Shown: one piece after another, positions 35,571-44,813 of the stretch
Position numbering within the stretch: position 1 is the stretch's first letter
Layout of the letters: each line of letters begins with the position of its first letter
Source: Agaricus subrufescens
Taxonomy: Eukaryota > Basidiomycota > Agaricomycetes > Agaricales > Agaricaceae
Assembly (NCBI GenBank): GCA_029945375.1
Contig: CM057069.1
Span: 1,054,001 to 1,118,000, forward strand
Direction: 5' to 3'
Length of the DNA stretch: 64,000 nucleotides
Made by a program: the position numbers and the translations under genes
The notes under the pieces: generated by a model
Seen by the model: only the letters and a program-made list of their open reading frames with translations
Told to the model about the DNA's origin: nothing
Database searches by the model: none

Positions 35571-37324
35571 ATGTCCTCCCAAGATGCCCTCCGAAAATCG
35601 TCGCTCTCGTCCCTCACCGCCCTTGTCGGCCTCCAGCTGGTCTCTAGGCTCTTTACCTTTGTGCTCAATCAAGCTCTGATACGCATGACTTCTCCAGAAA
35701 TCTTTGGTGCTGCAGCTATCCAGTTTGAGCTCGTTCTGAGCACGATTCTCTTTCTCAGTCGTGAAGGCGTTCGAACAACTATTCTTAGGGTGAAAACCCC
35801 AGGGCCCAAGGAGATGAACTTGTCATTTTTACCCCTGGTCATTGGAGCACCGCTCTCCGGAGTCCTTGCATGGATGTATGTGCATAACGTACAGCAGAGC
35901 CTGAGGGATCGACCGTTATTCAACGAGGCCGTGGCCGTTTATGCCGTGGCCGCTGTGCTGGAACTTTTGACGGAGCCATTCCATAACTGGTGCGAAGGTT
36001 AAATTGCGTCTACGATGGTGCTGATAGGTGGAAAGGTCGATGGTGCAGTTGAAGACGAACATGAGGGTACGGGCGGAAGGTTGTGGGATAACGGCGAAGA
36101 GCATAGTCACCTTTCTGGTCTTACTGGCAGACAAGGGAGGTAGCTTGGCCTTGCTTGCATTTGCAATTGGGCAACTGGCGTATAGCTTAGCTTGTCTGGT
36201 GGTGTATTTGGTGTATTTTGGAATGGCGCGATTGAAACCTCAAGCTGACGGGTAGGTTTAGGATTTGTGCATCACTTGAAAACGCTAACGGGGTTGCACC
36301 AGTTCTGCCTTGGTGGATTCTCGCTTGTTCAAGCTCGCGGTAACGATGACCGGCCAATCGGTAGTCAAACACGTCCTCACGGAAGGAGACAAGTTTATTC
36401 TATCTTGGTTCAGTCCCCTTCAGGATCAAGGTGGATATGCTTTGGCTGTCAATTACGGTATGTTGACAATAGACGATGAAGTGATTCGTGCTGACTAGTC
36501 CAGGCTCTCTCATTGCGCGTATATTGTTCCAGCCTATAGAAGAGGTCATGCGTCTGTATTTCTCCAAAACGTTTACTGAAGGATCGAACATGAAGACTGC
36601 TACAAGGGATGCGGCACATGCTCTAGTGTCATTGGTTTCTGTCCAAGTCGAACTATCCCTCTTTTTCTTGGTCTTTGGGACGACATATCTTTCTGTGTTA
36701 CTGCCAATCGCGCTTCCACCACGATACATGGCCACTAGTGCGCCACAGATCCTGGCGGCGTGGGTTTGGTATATTCCTGTATTGGCTGTTAACGGAGGGT
36801 TAGAGGGATTTGTTGCAAGTGTCGCGGGACCACAAGAATTGAACCGTCAGAGCAGGTAGGTAAATTCTATTGCGCCTTGTTGTGTCTACTGAGCTATCTC
36901 TAGATGGATGATTGTATTTTCACTGACTTTCATTTCAGCTGCGATTGTGCTTTACAGCTTTGGTTTCGGTGATGCTTCTCTGGTTTACGCTAATATTATC
37001 AACCTTATTGCCAGAATAATTTTTGCGATTGTGTTTGCTCGCAAATTCTTTGCAGGAAAGGGATCCAAGATATCTTTTCTACGGGTCATTCCCTCTTATA
37101 GCCTTTTAGTCTCATCGCTCGCGATATGGATATTTTTATCCTACGATGGAAGACGAAGAAGCGTAGAGAGAATCGTTGCTTTGAAGGGTAGAGGTTCGTT
37201 GTTGAATGCCGAGGTTGTGCGGCATGTTGGATTAGGTATTACGCTTGCAGTAGTATGGCTTAGCCACTGGTGGATGTCTTCTGGGCGACGGAGAAATCTA
37301 CGTCCTCGACCTGCTAAAGAGTAA
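35571..37324 (+). CDS. RFT1: RFT1 family ER membrane protein (N-glycan precursor assembly)
   Basis: Polytopic ER protein needed for Man5GlcNAc2-PP-dolichol use in N-glycosylation; whether it is the flippase itself is debated. The N-terminus SSLTALVGLQLVSRLFTFVL with NQALIRMTSPEIFGAAAIQF is characteristic, and SREGVRTTILRV is the conserved cytosolic loop. Further conserved parts: ELLTEPFHNWCE, MTGQSVVKHVLTEGDKFIL with LPLQDQG-like SPLQDQGGYALAVNYGSLIA, RILFQPIEEVMRLYFSK, and YIPVLAVNGGLEGFVASVA. About ten or more hydrophobic segments are visible. Introns near 35,998-36,030, 36,252-36,300, 36,461-36,502 and 36,855-36,902. Its stop is 46 bp before the FIG4 start on the same strand. Confidence 0.93.
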
Positions 37325-37370
37325 CAATAGAGTCATCACGTGGTAGCGCCACCTTCTCTTTTGAACAGCC

Positions 37371-40300
37371 ATGGACGGACCCTTGTCCGACTCGAAGATA
37401 TCAGAGAAAAGCGAAACGGGTACCCCGAATCCCAACACAAAGTCTCCAAAGCTCGCCTCTCTTCCCAGACCACCAACCGTGTTCAATAAATTCATTCTCT
37501 ACGAGAATCGTGCCAAGTTCTTCATCGTCGCATCCAATGCTTCGGAGTCGAGGCACAGGATTCTGAAGATCAACAGGACGTCTCAAGATGAGTTGTCTAT
37601 TGTGGAGGACGACACGGAATACAGTGGAAAGTACATGAATTCGACATTGAGGGCGCTCGAGGAGGCGAATAAACCGTTTGGAGGACTCGGCAAGGGGAGG
37701 GCTTTTCAAGGGCTTGTTGGTTCGTCGCTCGTGATTGTTTGCTGACTATCGTGAACTTAAGTCATTGCGCAGGCTTCATACGTTTTACTGCTGGGTGGTA
37801 TATGGTCATTATTGTCAAACGAACCGTCGTAGCCCTCTTGGGAGGCCACTATCTGTTCCATTGTGAACAGACGGATATGCTTCCTGTTTGCTCGAATCAC
37901 AAAATTGAGAAGCAGGCAGAGGAGCAGAGGCTAATAGGCATCTTCAAGCAAGTAGATCTGTCGAAGAACTTTTATTTCAGGTATGTGCCTTGCTGCCCTC
38001 ACTGTCTACCTTCCTTTGACATCCCCTACAGCTATACCTACGACCTTACATCAACTCTTCAACATAATCTCATAGGGTGCCCGAGAACGCTGAATGAACC
38101 GTGGACTTTCAACGATAGATTTGCGTGGAACTTCCATATGATGTCTGCCGCGTGCCAATTGAGAGACGATGACGGAAGGCCTGCTATCAAACCCCATTGG
38201 TTTCTTCCATTAGTTCATGGACATGTCGATCAAGCGAGTGCGTCTCTCTCTGTAAATTATAGACCGGGCCATGCATACTGACTTGATCCAAGAGCTTACG
38301 ATATTGGGTCGTGTCGTATTCGTGACTTTAATTGCTCGCCGCTCCAGACACTATGCCGGTGCTCGCTACTTGAAGCGCGGTATCAACGATGAGGTGCTTG
38401 AAACAACACAAGGGTTTACCTCCATGCTAAATGATATTCTTATAGGGAAACGTGGCGAACGAAGTCGAGACGGAACAGATCGTTTCAGAGGCTCTGACCA
38501 CACCATTCTACTATCCTTCTCCGAGCCCCAGCGGTTCTGGTGAGAGCAAACAAAATCGTAGACGGCCAAGCCCGAATTATACGAGCTATGTACAATATCG
38601 TGGAAGCATCCCCGTCCTTTGGGTCCAGGAAACCAATAGCATGACACCGAAACCGCCTATTGAAAGTTCGCCTTGTTTTCCACGATTATCCGTGTTTTGT
38701 ACTCAACATCTACTTTAGTCAGTGTCGTGGATCCATTTTACACAGCCGCTTCCAAACACTTCGATAACCTGTTCAGGCGCTACGGCGCCCCCATTACTAT
38801 CCTTAACCTAGTCAAGAAACGAGAACCTGTGCCTCGTGAATCAAAACTACTGGAGGAGTATACGCAATGTGTCAAGTATCTCAACCAATTCCTGCCAGAA
38901 GGCAAGAAAATGGTTTACCACGCGTGGGATATCTCGCGAGCACATAAAGAGTAGGTCTCCTAATCACCTATATGGTTTTTTGTAGAGCATTCATCTTCTT
39001 GTCACAGTAAGGAGCGAGATGTCATTGGTTATTTGGAGGACATAGCGGAAGAGTCGATTCAGATGACCGGCTTCTTTCATTCGGGCGCTGAGCCGTATTC
39101 TCATCTACTTCAAAATGAATATAGGTATGTTTCTTTTGCTATCATTTTCCATCAATCATTAACGGACGTATAGTCCAACTGGAAGCGTCCCCCCGTGGCG
39201 CAATAAAATACTGTTACAAAATGGAATATGCCGAACAAACTGTGTTGACTGCCTAGATCGCACTAACGCGGCTCAATTCGTATTTGGTAAACGAGCTTTA
39301 GGCCACCAGCTATATGCACTCGGCATTGTAGATTCTCCCAATCTAGATTTCGACTCGGACGCTGTCGATATGCTTACGGAAATGTACCACGACCATGGGG
39401 ACAGTAAGTTCATTCGGTATTATTGATATTTTGTACTAATCTGCTCGCCTTATTCAGCAATTGCTCTACAGTACACGGGTAGTGCCCTGGTCAATCGTGT
39501 CGAGACCTATCGCCGCCTACCACACTGGAATAGCCATTCTCGTGACATCATCGAAAACATTCGACGATTCTACACCAACTCTTTGCTCGGTGAGTAAGAT
39601 TACATTCAATGGCGTCCGGGCTCTCATTGTTCCTCTAAGATGCTGATAAGCAGGCCGCCATCGACCTTTTCCTCGGGGTAAATAATAGTGAACGATTCCA
39701 GACTCCGGCCCCCGTACGTGGTGGCTATCCAAATTGGTATAACCCCGAGTATTTGCTTCCCCCCTATGTGACCGAAGAAAGTGAAAAGGCGTTGCAACAA
39801 TATGTCACTGTACGAGGAGACTTTTGGGTGGAGTATTACCGGCCTCTACTTTTCACATCCTTGGGCAAGCATTTCGCCTATTCGATGAATAGCTCTCTCC
39901 GATTACCAGGGTAAAACAAATACTTGCTTTCCGTATAGAAGTTCTAATGGTGTTTGTTTAGCAAAACGGCTGAAGATTTAGCTAAGAGCCCTTTTCAAAA
40001 GCGTTTCTATGGGGATGTCTCCAATGGACGAGGGTGTGTTACTTTGAAAAAAAAAAGTGTACCCGCTTAAAATCTTGTAGGGTTGTACAAGGAGTCCGAC
40101 AATGGATACGGTCGAGTCCACCTACGGAGAGGCCGAAAAGACATACCAAAAAAGTCCACGCTGAAGCCGTTGCTCAGAATGCACATATTGTCAACCCCCA
40201 GGACAAGCTATCGACAGAGGCGCTTGCAATGCAACTACTAGATCCCTCCGTTTCTGATGATGAACAGGACGAATATCAAGGGTATGCAGGAATCTTTTGA

Positions 40301-40578
40301 AGTTGTGGTATTATCGCCTTATGCTTATCTACAGGTATATTGATCAATGCCAAGTATTTTCAAATGCGCATTCTATGCGAAGTGAAAGAAAGGATCTTAG
40401 TGTGTATCAGGCTGCAATTGATATTTCTCATGGTGTGGGTATTGAGAAGTGTCGGGAAGAAACAATGGATACTTACATGGCATATATTTCCAAAATTTAT
40501 GTCCATGAATCAAAAAAGGAGCTACTACCAACAAACTACAATTATGAAAAGTGGCTCTGGGGACAGTTTAGTGGGTAA
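37371..40578 (+). CDS. FIG4: FIG4 (SAC-domain phosphoinositide 5-phosphatase)
   Basis: Lysosome/vacuole-membrane phosphatase that works with the Fab1/PIKfyve-Vac14 complex on PI(3,5)P2. The SAC domain begins [20 protein letters not shown], with [19 protein letters not shown]. Later: [53 protein letters not shown], and the catalytic CX5R loop in [20 protein letters not shown]. The stretch [20 protein letters not shown] and the C-terminal [11 protein letters not shown] also fit FIG4 better than Sac1, and no C-terminal transmembrane pair as in Sac1 is present. About eleven short introns. It is the last conserved gene before the repeat-rich region. Confidence 0.95.
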
Positions 40579-40741
40579 TTAAGCATTTTTACTCTGAAGC
40601 CCTTCCCCCTTCACCCAATTTTATTTCATGACTATACAGAGTTTGTATTTTACCTGGAGTAATGTTAATTAGCCATTATTACCAACAGCCCTCCCTCCAA
40701 AAATTATTATAGCCAACCATAAGGGGCATTGGAAAATTAAA

Positions 40742-42240
40742 TGAGGTCTGATCCCATCAGATCAGGTTGGGCAATGGGTGGTCAGGGCACTGGCTTGATC
40801 CCTATAGATCTGACCAATGTAAATATATCAGGCTGCTATATGGCCTGATCAGGGGAGGTGCTGAACTGATCAGGACACACCTGACTGGAACCCTGCCCTC
40901 TGACACAGCAGGCATTTAAATGTCCAATCCCAATTTGGATGCAACTGTCAAGTGACCTGTCCAGTTGATCATCACTTGAGTTGTCAAGTCGGCCACGGGA
41001 CCTTGGTCACACTAGTGTGACACTGCTACTTTTCTCATGCTCTCCTTTCATTACAAGCATTTCAAATTCTGTGACTTTCATCTCCTCTCTTGAATTACGT
41101 CTAGGCTGCCTCTGTTCTTCTGTTAGTTAGGTAGTCAGTAGTTGTTCTGTATCTCTCTTGTTTGTTGATAAGGCAGCTTAAGTAATTTTCAAACTGTGAC
41201 CTGGGCAAAATCATGTTCCGCCTTTAAACATCCTCAGTCTGGTGCCTGCAGATCAGAGGCTTGTTTTTGCTGATGGTCTCACTCTTTGTGCAATTGCTGT
41301 AACTAGGTAGTCCTAGAGATCAAGTTCTGTGAACTGTACTATCATCCAAGTCAATAAATGAGAAGAGGCAGATGACTTGCAACTGCGACATCAAGAAATC
41401 ATCACACAAGTGTGACCAATAACCAACTGGACAACTCAAGTGACCATTGACTGGACAGGTCACTTGACAGTTGCATCCAAATCAGGATTGGACATTTAAA
41501 TGCTGTTAAGACTATGACCGCAGAGTCGGAACTAGGCAGTTCTGATTTGGGGATAGGCATTGGCCTTAGTGACGCGAAGGTGCACTGTGCCCTCCAGCAG
41601 ATTCCGGATGCCTAGAGAGTGATAGCAGGATAGAATGCGAGTTGTGGAATGCTTAGCAGAAGGATAGGAATCAAGAGAGAATAGAATCTAAGTTGATTTC
41701 AGACTGAGGAATAGATACAGGAATGCAGAACTTATATATGAAGGTGTACAGGAGTAAAATATGGAAAAGGAATAGTTCTGGATAATAGAATAGGAATTGG
41801 AATAGATATATAGCAATTGCATTGCAATAGGAATGAGTACCAATCCAGATATAGTTGCATTGACCATTGGAAAGTTATGACCCGCATTGCGTTGGTTGTA
41901 GAGCAACCGCGGGAGTGCAACCATAGTTCCAGAAAGGGAACTATGGCATGACCGGCCAACCACTACTGGTTCTGGGAAGCGGACTTACCAATTAAAGGAA
42001 CCCAAAAGACAATGGTCCCGAGCAGATCCCATCGAAAGGAAACTTGACAGCGGGATTCCATGGAACATACCGGAAATGGAAATGGAACATTCTAGATGGA
42101 AAAGGAAACATCAGGAATGATCGGAAAGTTCTGGAAATGGGATATAACAAATGCCTGCCATGTGATCCAGTCATATGTGAATGATCAGGTTGATGTGATT
42201 GGTCAGAAATGGCCTGATCTGGCCCAGGGTCAGACTGAGT
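40742..42240. mobile_element. foldback/MITE-like element with long inverted arms, split by a solo LTR
   Basis: The best-matched arms are about 40,908-41,020 and 41,403-41,503, inverted copies of each other, sharing GGCATTTAAATGTCC and CAACTGTCAAGTGACCTGTC. Weaker similarity continues outward (GTCTGA...CAGATCAGG motifs) to about 40,742 and 42,240, once the solo LTR at 41,504-42,149 is removed. No transposase ORF lies between the arms. Superfamily unknown. Confidence 0.65.
41504..42149. mobile_element. solo LTR, 646 bp, with 5-bp target duplication
   Basis: Begins TGTTAAGACTATG and ends GATATAACA, with TG...CA ends. It is flanked on both sides by AATGC (41,499-41,503 and 42,150-42,154), a classic 5-bp duplication. 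It is purine-rich and unrelated in sequence to the 292-bp LTR family further right. It sits inside the right arm of the foldback element. Confidence 0.85.
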
Positions 42241-42956
42241 TTCAACTCAGTCTTATTACTAAACCATTATCTTTTGTAATTCAATATATTAATAAGCTTA
42301 TGTTGAGTGGTTGTTAGAGATGTTTCCATTGATGTGATCAAGAACAAATCAACTAACAACTACTCTAAAACATATACTGTATGGGCAGTGTTCTCTACAG
42401 GCTTCAATATACCTAAAGAGAATCTATTAGTATCATAGCAAATAAGGGTTTAATAAAACTGAACTATCATTCAAAGGTCAGTAGATATCAGTATGATGAG
42501 AGGGAATTATTCTAGAAAAGAGAGGCCAAGGGTCAGTCAAGAGTGTAAGAGGATACAAAAAGATTGGGTGTACTTTGCAAAATGAATACATGAGTGTTGG
42601 TTAGCTTTATGGAAGTGGGGATGACATGATAGTAATAGTAGCTGGGAAAGAAGTGAAGTGTGATGGTGACACCTTAAAAAGGCATTGTGTGTTTGCTTAA
42701 TAATCAGTGATTTTCCAAAAAAAAAAAAAAAAAAAAAAGATCAAAATGTATTCCAATGAATATATACATGGGTGATACATTAGTGCAAAAGTAACTTGAT
42801 GATGTAAAAAAAATCATATATGTAAGATGATACCAGCAAAACCTCAGCATTTCCCTCCCTTAGCTTTGTTATGCAGCTTAGACCAAACTGCAGTAGTTCT
42901 ATCCTGTAAGATTTCTCCAGTAGATGGTTCTACTGCTTGTTGTGTCACTTGATGAC
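42155..42956. other. AT-rich repeat-flanking DNA, no gene
   Basis: No coding potential. An uninterrupted A-tract of about 20 bases starts near 42,718 and could be the tail of an old retroposed sequence, but no body or target duplication is evident. Confidence 0.5.
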
Positions 42957-43248
42957 TGTTACAACCTTATAGCGATTAGCTCAGGTTGCAACTTAAGGCA
43001 AAGACTTGAGAGCGATAAGGGAATATAGCGGGTTGGTAAAGCGTAAGGAAATACAGAGTATAACTACGCTACTTATAGAGGAGTTGACTACCTAATAATA
43101 GAAGTGGAAAGCGGGCTGAGTAAGTATCCCCGAGGAGTCTGACTAATGATGAGAACAAGTACACAAGATAGGTAAGGCGAGCATATGGGTGTGGAGCAGT
43201 AGCACATGGACCTGGGTCAGGGGATGGTAACAAGAATAGATTGTAACA
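42957..43248 (-). repeat. 3' LTR of the Ty3 element
   Basis: 292 bp, TGTTAC...GTAACA ends. Differs from the other LTR at eight positions, all transitions, seven of them in CpG context. Contains CTTATA (TATAAG in sense) at 43,072-43,077 and the self-primer-like string at 43,033-43,044. Confidence 0.95.
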
Positions 43249-43288
43249 TCACCCTCCGTTCAGGCTTCAGATTCTGATCGAAGCAGAA

Positions 43289-44212
43289 TTAGATGTGCGC
43301 AAAGAGATTATTCAAGAGTTTCCTCTTGGTGTCGGTCGTGATCCACTGGTCGGTTTTCTCGTTGAAACCAATGAAATGGGGGGCATTGTCTCTTCCTCCT
43401 ACAATAATGCATGCGGGCAATCCTTTGAAGGTTTCGTCCTTTCCCTTTTTCATCAGCAAGACGGTGAGGATAATGTTCCAGTACGCGGTTCTTTCTCCAG
43501 GGGTTTTGTATTGGTTATTGTTGTGGGCAAATGCATAGGTGGTGGGGAGTTTGAATTTGGTAGGGACGGTGTTGGGCGGAATGTAGCTCAGGTAGCGGAA
43601 GAGGGCTTTGGCTTCGTCGTTGAACTCGGGAGAGTGGATATTAGGAACGCAGTTCAGTCCCGGGGGTTTGTTCTCTTTGTCAGAGTCTTCATCCATGGGG
43701 TTGTCTTCTTGTTTTGGGATAGGCAGAGGAGTGGGGTCAGGGACGGGTATGACTTCGGCAGGTGGGGTGTTGGGTCTAGTTTCGGGTTCCAGGCGATAAA
43801 GTTTACAGATAGCGTCTGCGGCGGCTAGTTCTTCGACGGATCCAACTCGATCCAATACGTCGAGCATTCTGGCTGAGTGACAGGCCATAGAGTGGGCGTT
43901 GAATTCAATATGGGTGTTGGTGATCTTGTTCAATTCGGAAAGGACTTTGTTGAAGTGTTCTGCTACGATTCCTTCATCTCCTCCACACAGTCTGATGGGA
44001 GAGATTACAGTTCCTGCGATGTTCTGAGCGTTGTTGTTCAGTTGGATGATCGAGGCTCCTATTTCTCGGAGTTGCGCCATGGCGTGCAGGATTCTGAGGA
44101 GATAATGGCGTCAGGAGAGGGTGGAGTGTCTGCGTTGGATGTATTTGGCGTGCATGGCTTCGTCGACGGGGATGGCGATGGTGCAGATGGTTGGATTGGA
44201 GGTGGGGTTCAT
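43289..44212 (-). pseudogene. second extra ORF (ORF3b) of the Ty3 element, unrecognised
   Basis: One frame runs from ATG 44,212 (MNPTSNPTICTIAIPVDEAM) to TAA at 43,289, broken only by a TGA at 44,113-44,111 that sits where CGA would fit. The long part (263 codons) has an N-terminal helical region (MAQLREIGASIIQLNNNAQN), an acidic Pro-rich middle (PPAEVIPVPDPTPLPIPKQE), and a C-terminal segment (LPTTYAFAHNNNQYKTPGER; MKKGKDETFKGLPACIIVGG; DAPHFIGFNEKTDQW-like). No zinc finger, protease, envelope signal or membrane segment is visible. It stops about 40 bp before the 3' LTR. Confidence 0.55.
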
Positions 44213-44339
44213 GCTGGCTAGGAGCTCAAGCAGAGGAGCGTATTTAGCAGTGAGCGCAATGTTGGGCAGATTGGGATGAGAAAGAGAAAAGAAAAACGGT
44301 CTGGTTTTATATTATTCCTTCCTCCCTATTAGGCAACTT

Positions 44340-44813
44340 CTACTGTTGCTGGTTGTTTTCTTCCGCCGGTGCTTCCCATCCTTCTCCCCATGTTCCATTT
44401 GCGGCCCATCCATGGGCATTCGGGTTTATCTCCTCAGTGAGATCTTTCAACTCGTCCTCCATCATCTGCAACTTCCTTATGATCTTCTTGATCAGCTGTC
44501 TCTCCTTCCTCATGACTTTCACCATGTGGTCCTTTTCTTCGTCGTTTGCGGGGTTTACCCCTTTTGGTCGGTCGTAAATGAGTGGGACGTAGGTGTGGGC
44601 ATAACGGTTGTCCACGTCCATTACTGCGCTGTAGATTTTGATGAGCTCTCGTTTGGCGGAGCTCCGGAATGAGTCGATGATGAGGTTGTGGTAGGCCTCT
44701 TGTTCGGGGGTGGTGAGGGTTTCGGCGGTGTTTTGGGAGCTCATGATGTCTTCTTCGAACCAATAGATGATGCTATACTGGTGGTTGAGTGGTTGGTTTC
44801 CTTTTATGCTCAT
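44340..44813 (-). CDS. extra ORF after integrase (ORF3a), coiled-coil, unrecognised
   Basis: 157 codons on the element's sense strand, downstream of pol. Its ATG (44,813) overlaps the TGA that ends the chromodomain frame in the four bases ATGA. A second in-frame ATG lies at 44,745 (MSSQNTAETL). The protein is charged, with a predicted amphipathic helix (KVMRKERQLIKKIIRKLQMM then EDELKDLTEEI) suggesting a coiled coil, and ends in an Asn/Gln tail. No signal peptide, membrane segment or known domain. Its frame is open in this copy, and it keeps many CpG sites. Not seen in the second copy, which is truncated before this point. Confidence 0.6.
   Translation of the reverse strand: MSIKGNQPLNHQYSIIYWFEEDIMSSQNTAETLTTPEQEAYHNLIIDSFRSSAKRELIKIYSAVMDVDNRYAHTYVPLIYDRPKGVNPANDEEKDHMVKVMRKERQLIKKIIRKLQMMEDELKDLTEEINPNAHGWAANGTWGEGWEAPAEENNQQQ

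Noticed and set aside
42718..42740. A-tract as the tail of a LINE or SINE
   Set aside because: No body sequence, ORF or target duplication could be linked to it.
43295..43828. Plus-strand ORF inside the Ty3 element opposite ORF3b
   Set aside because: It is antisense to the element's transcription and low in recognisable features; the sense ORF is longer and continues in frame upstream.
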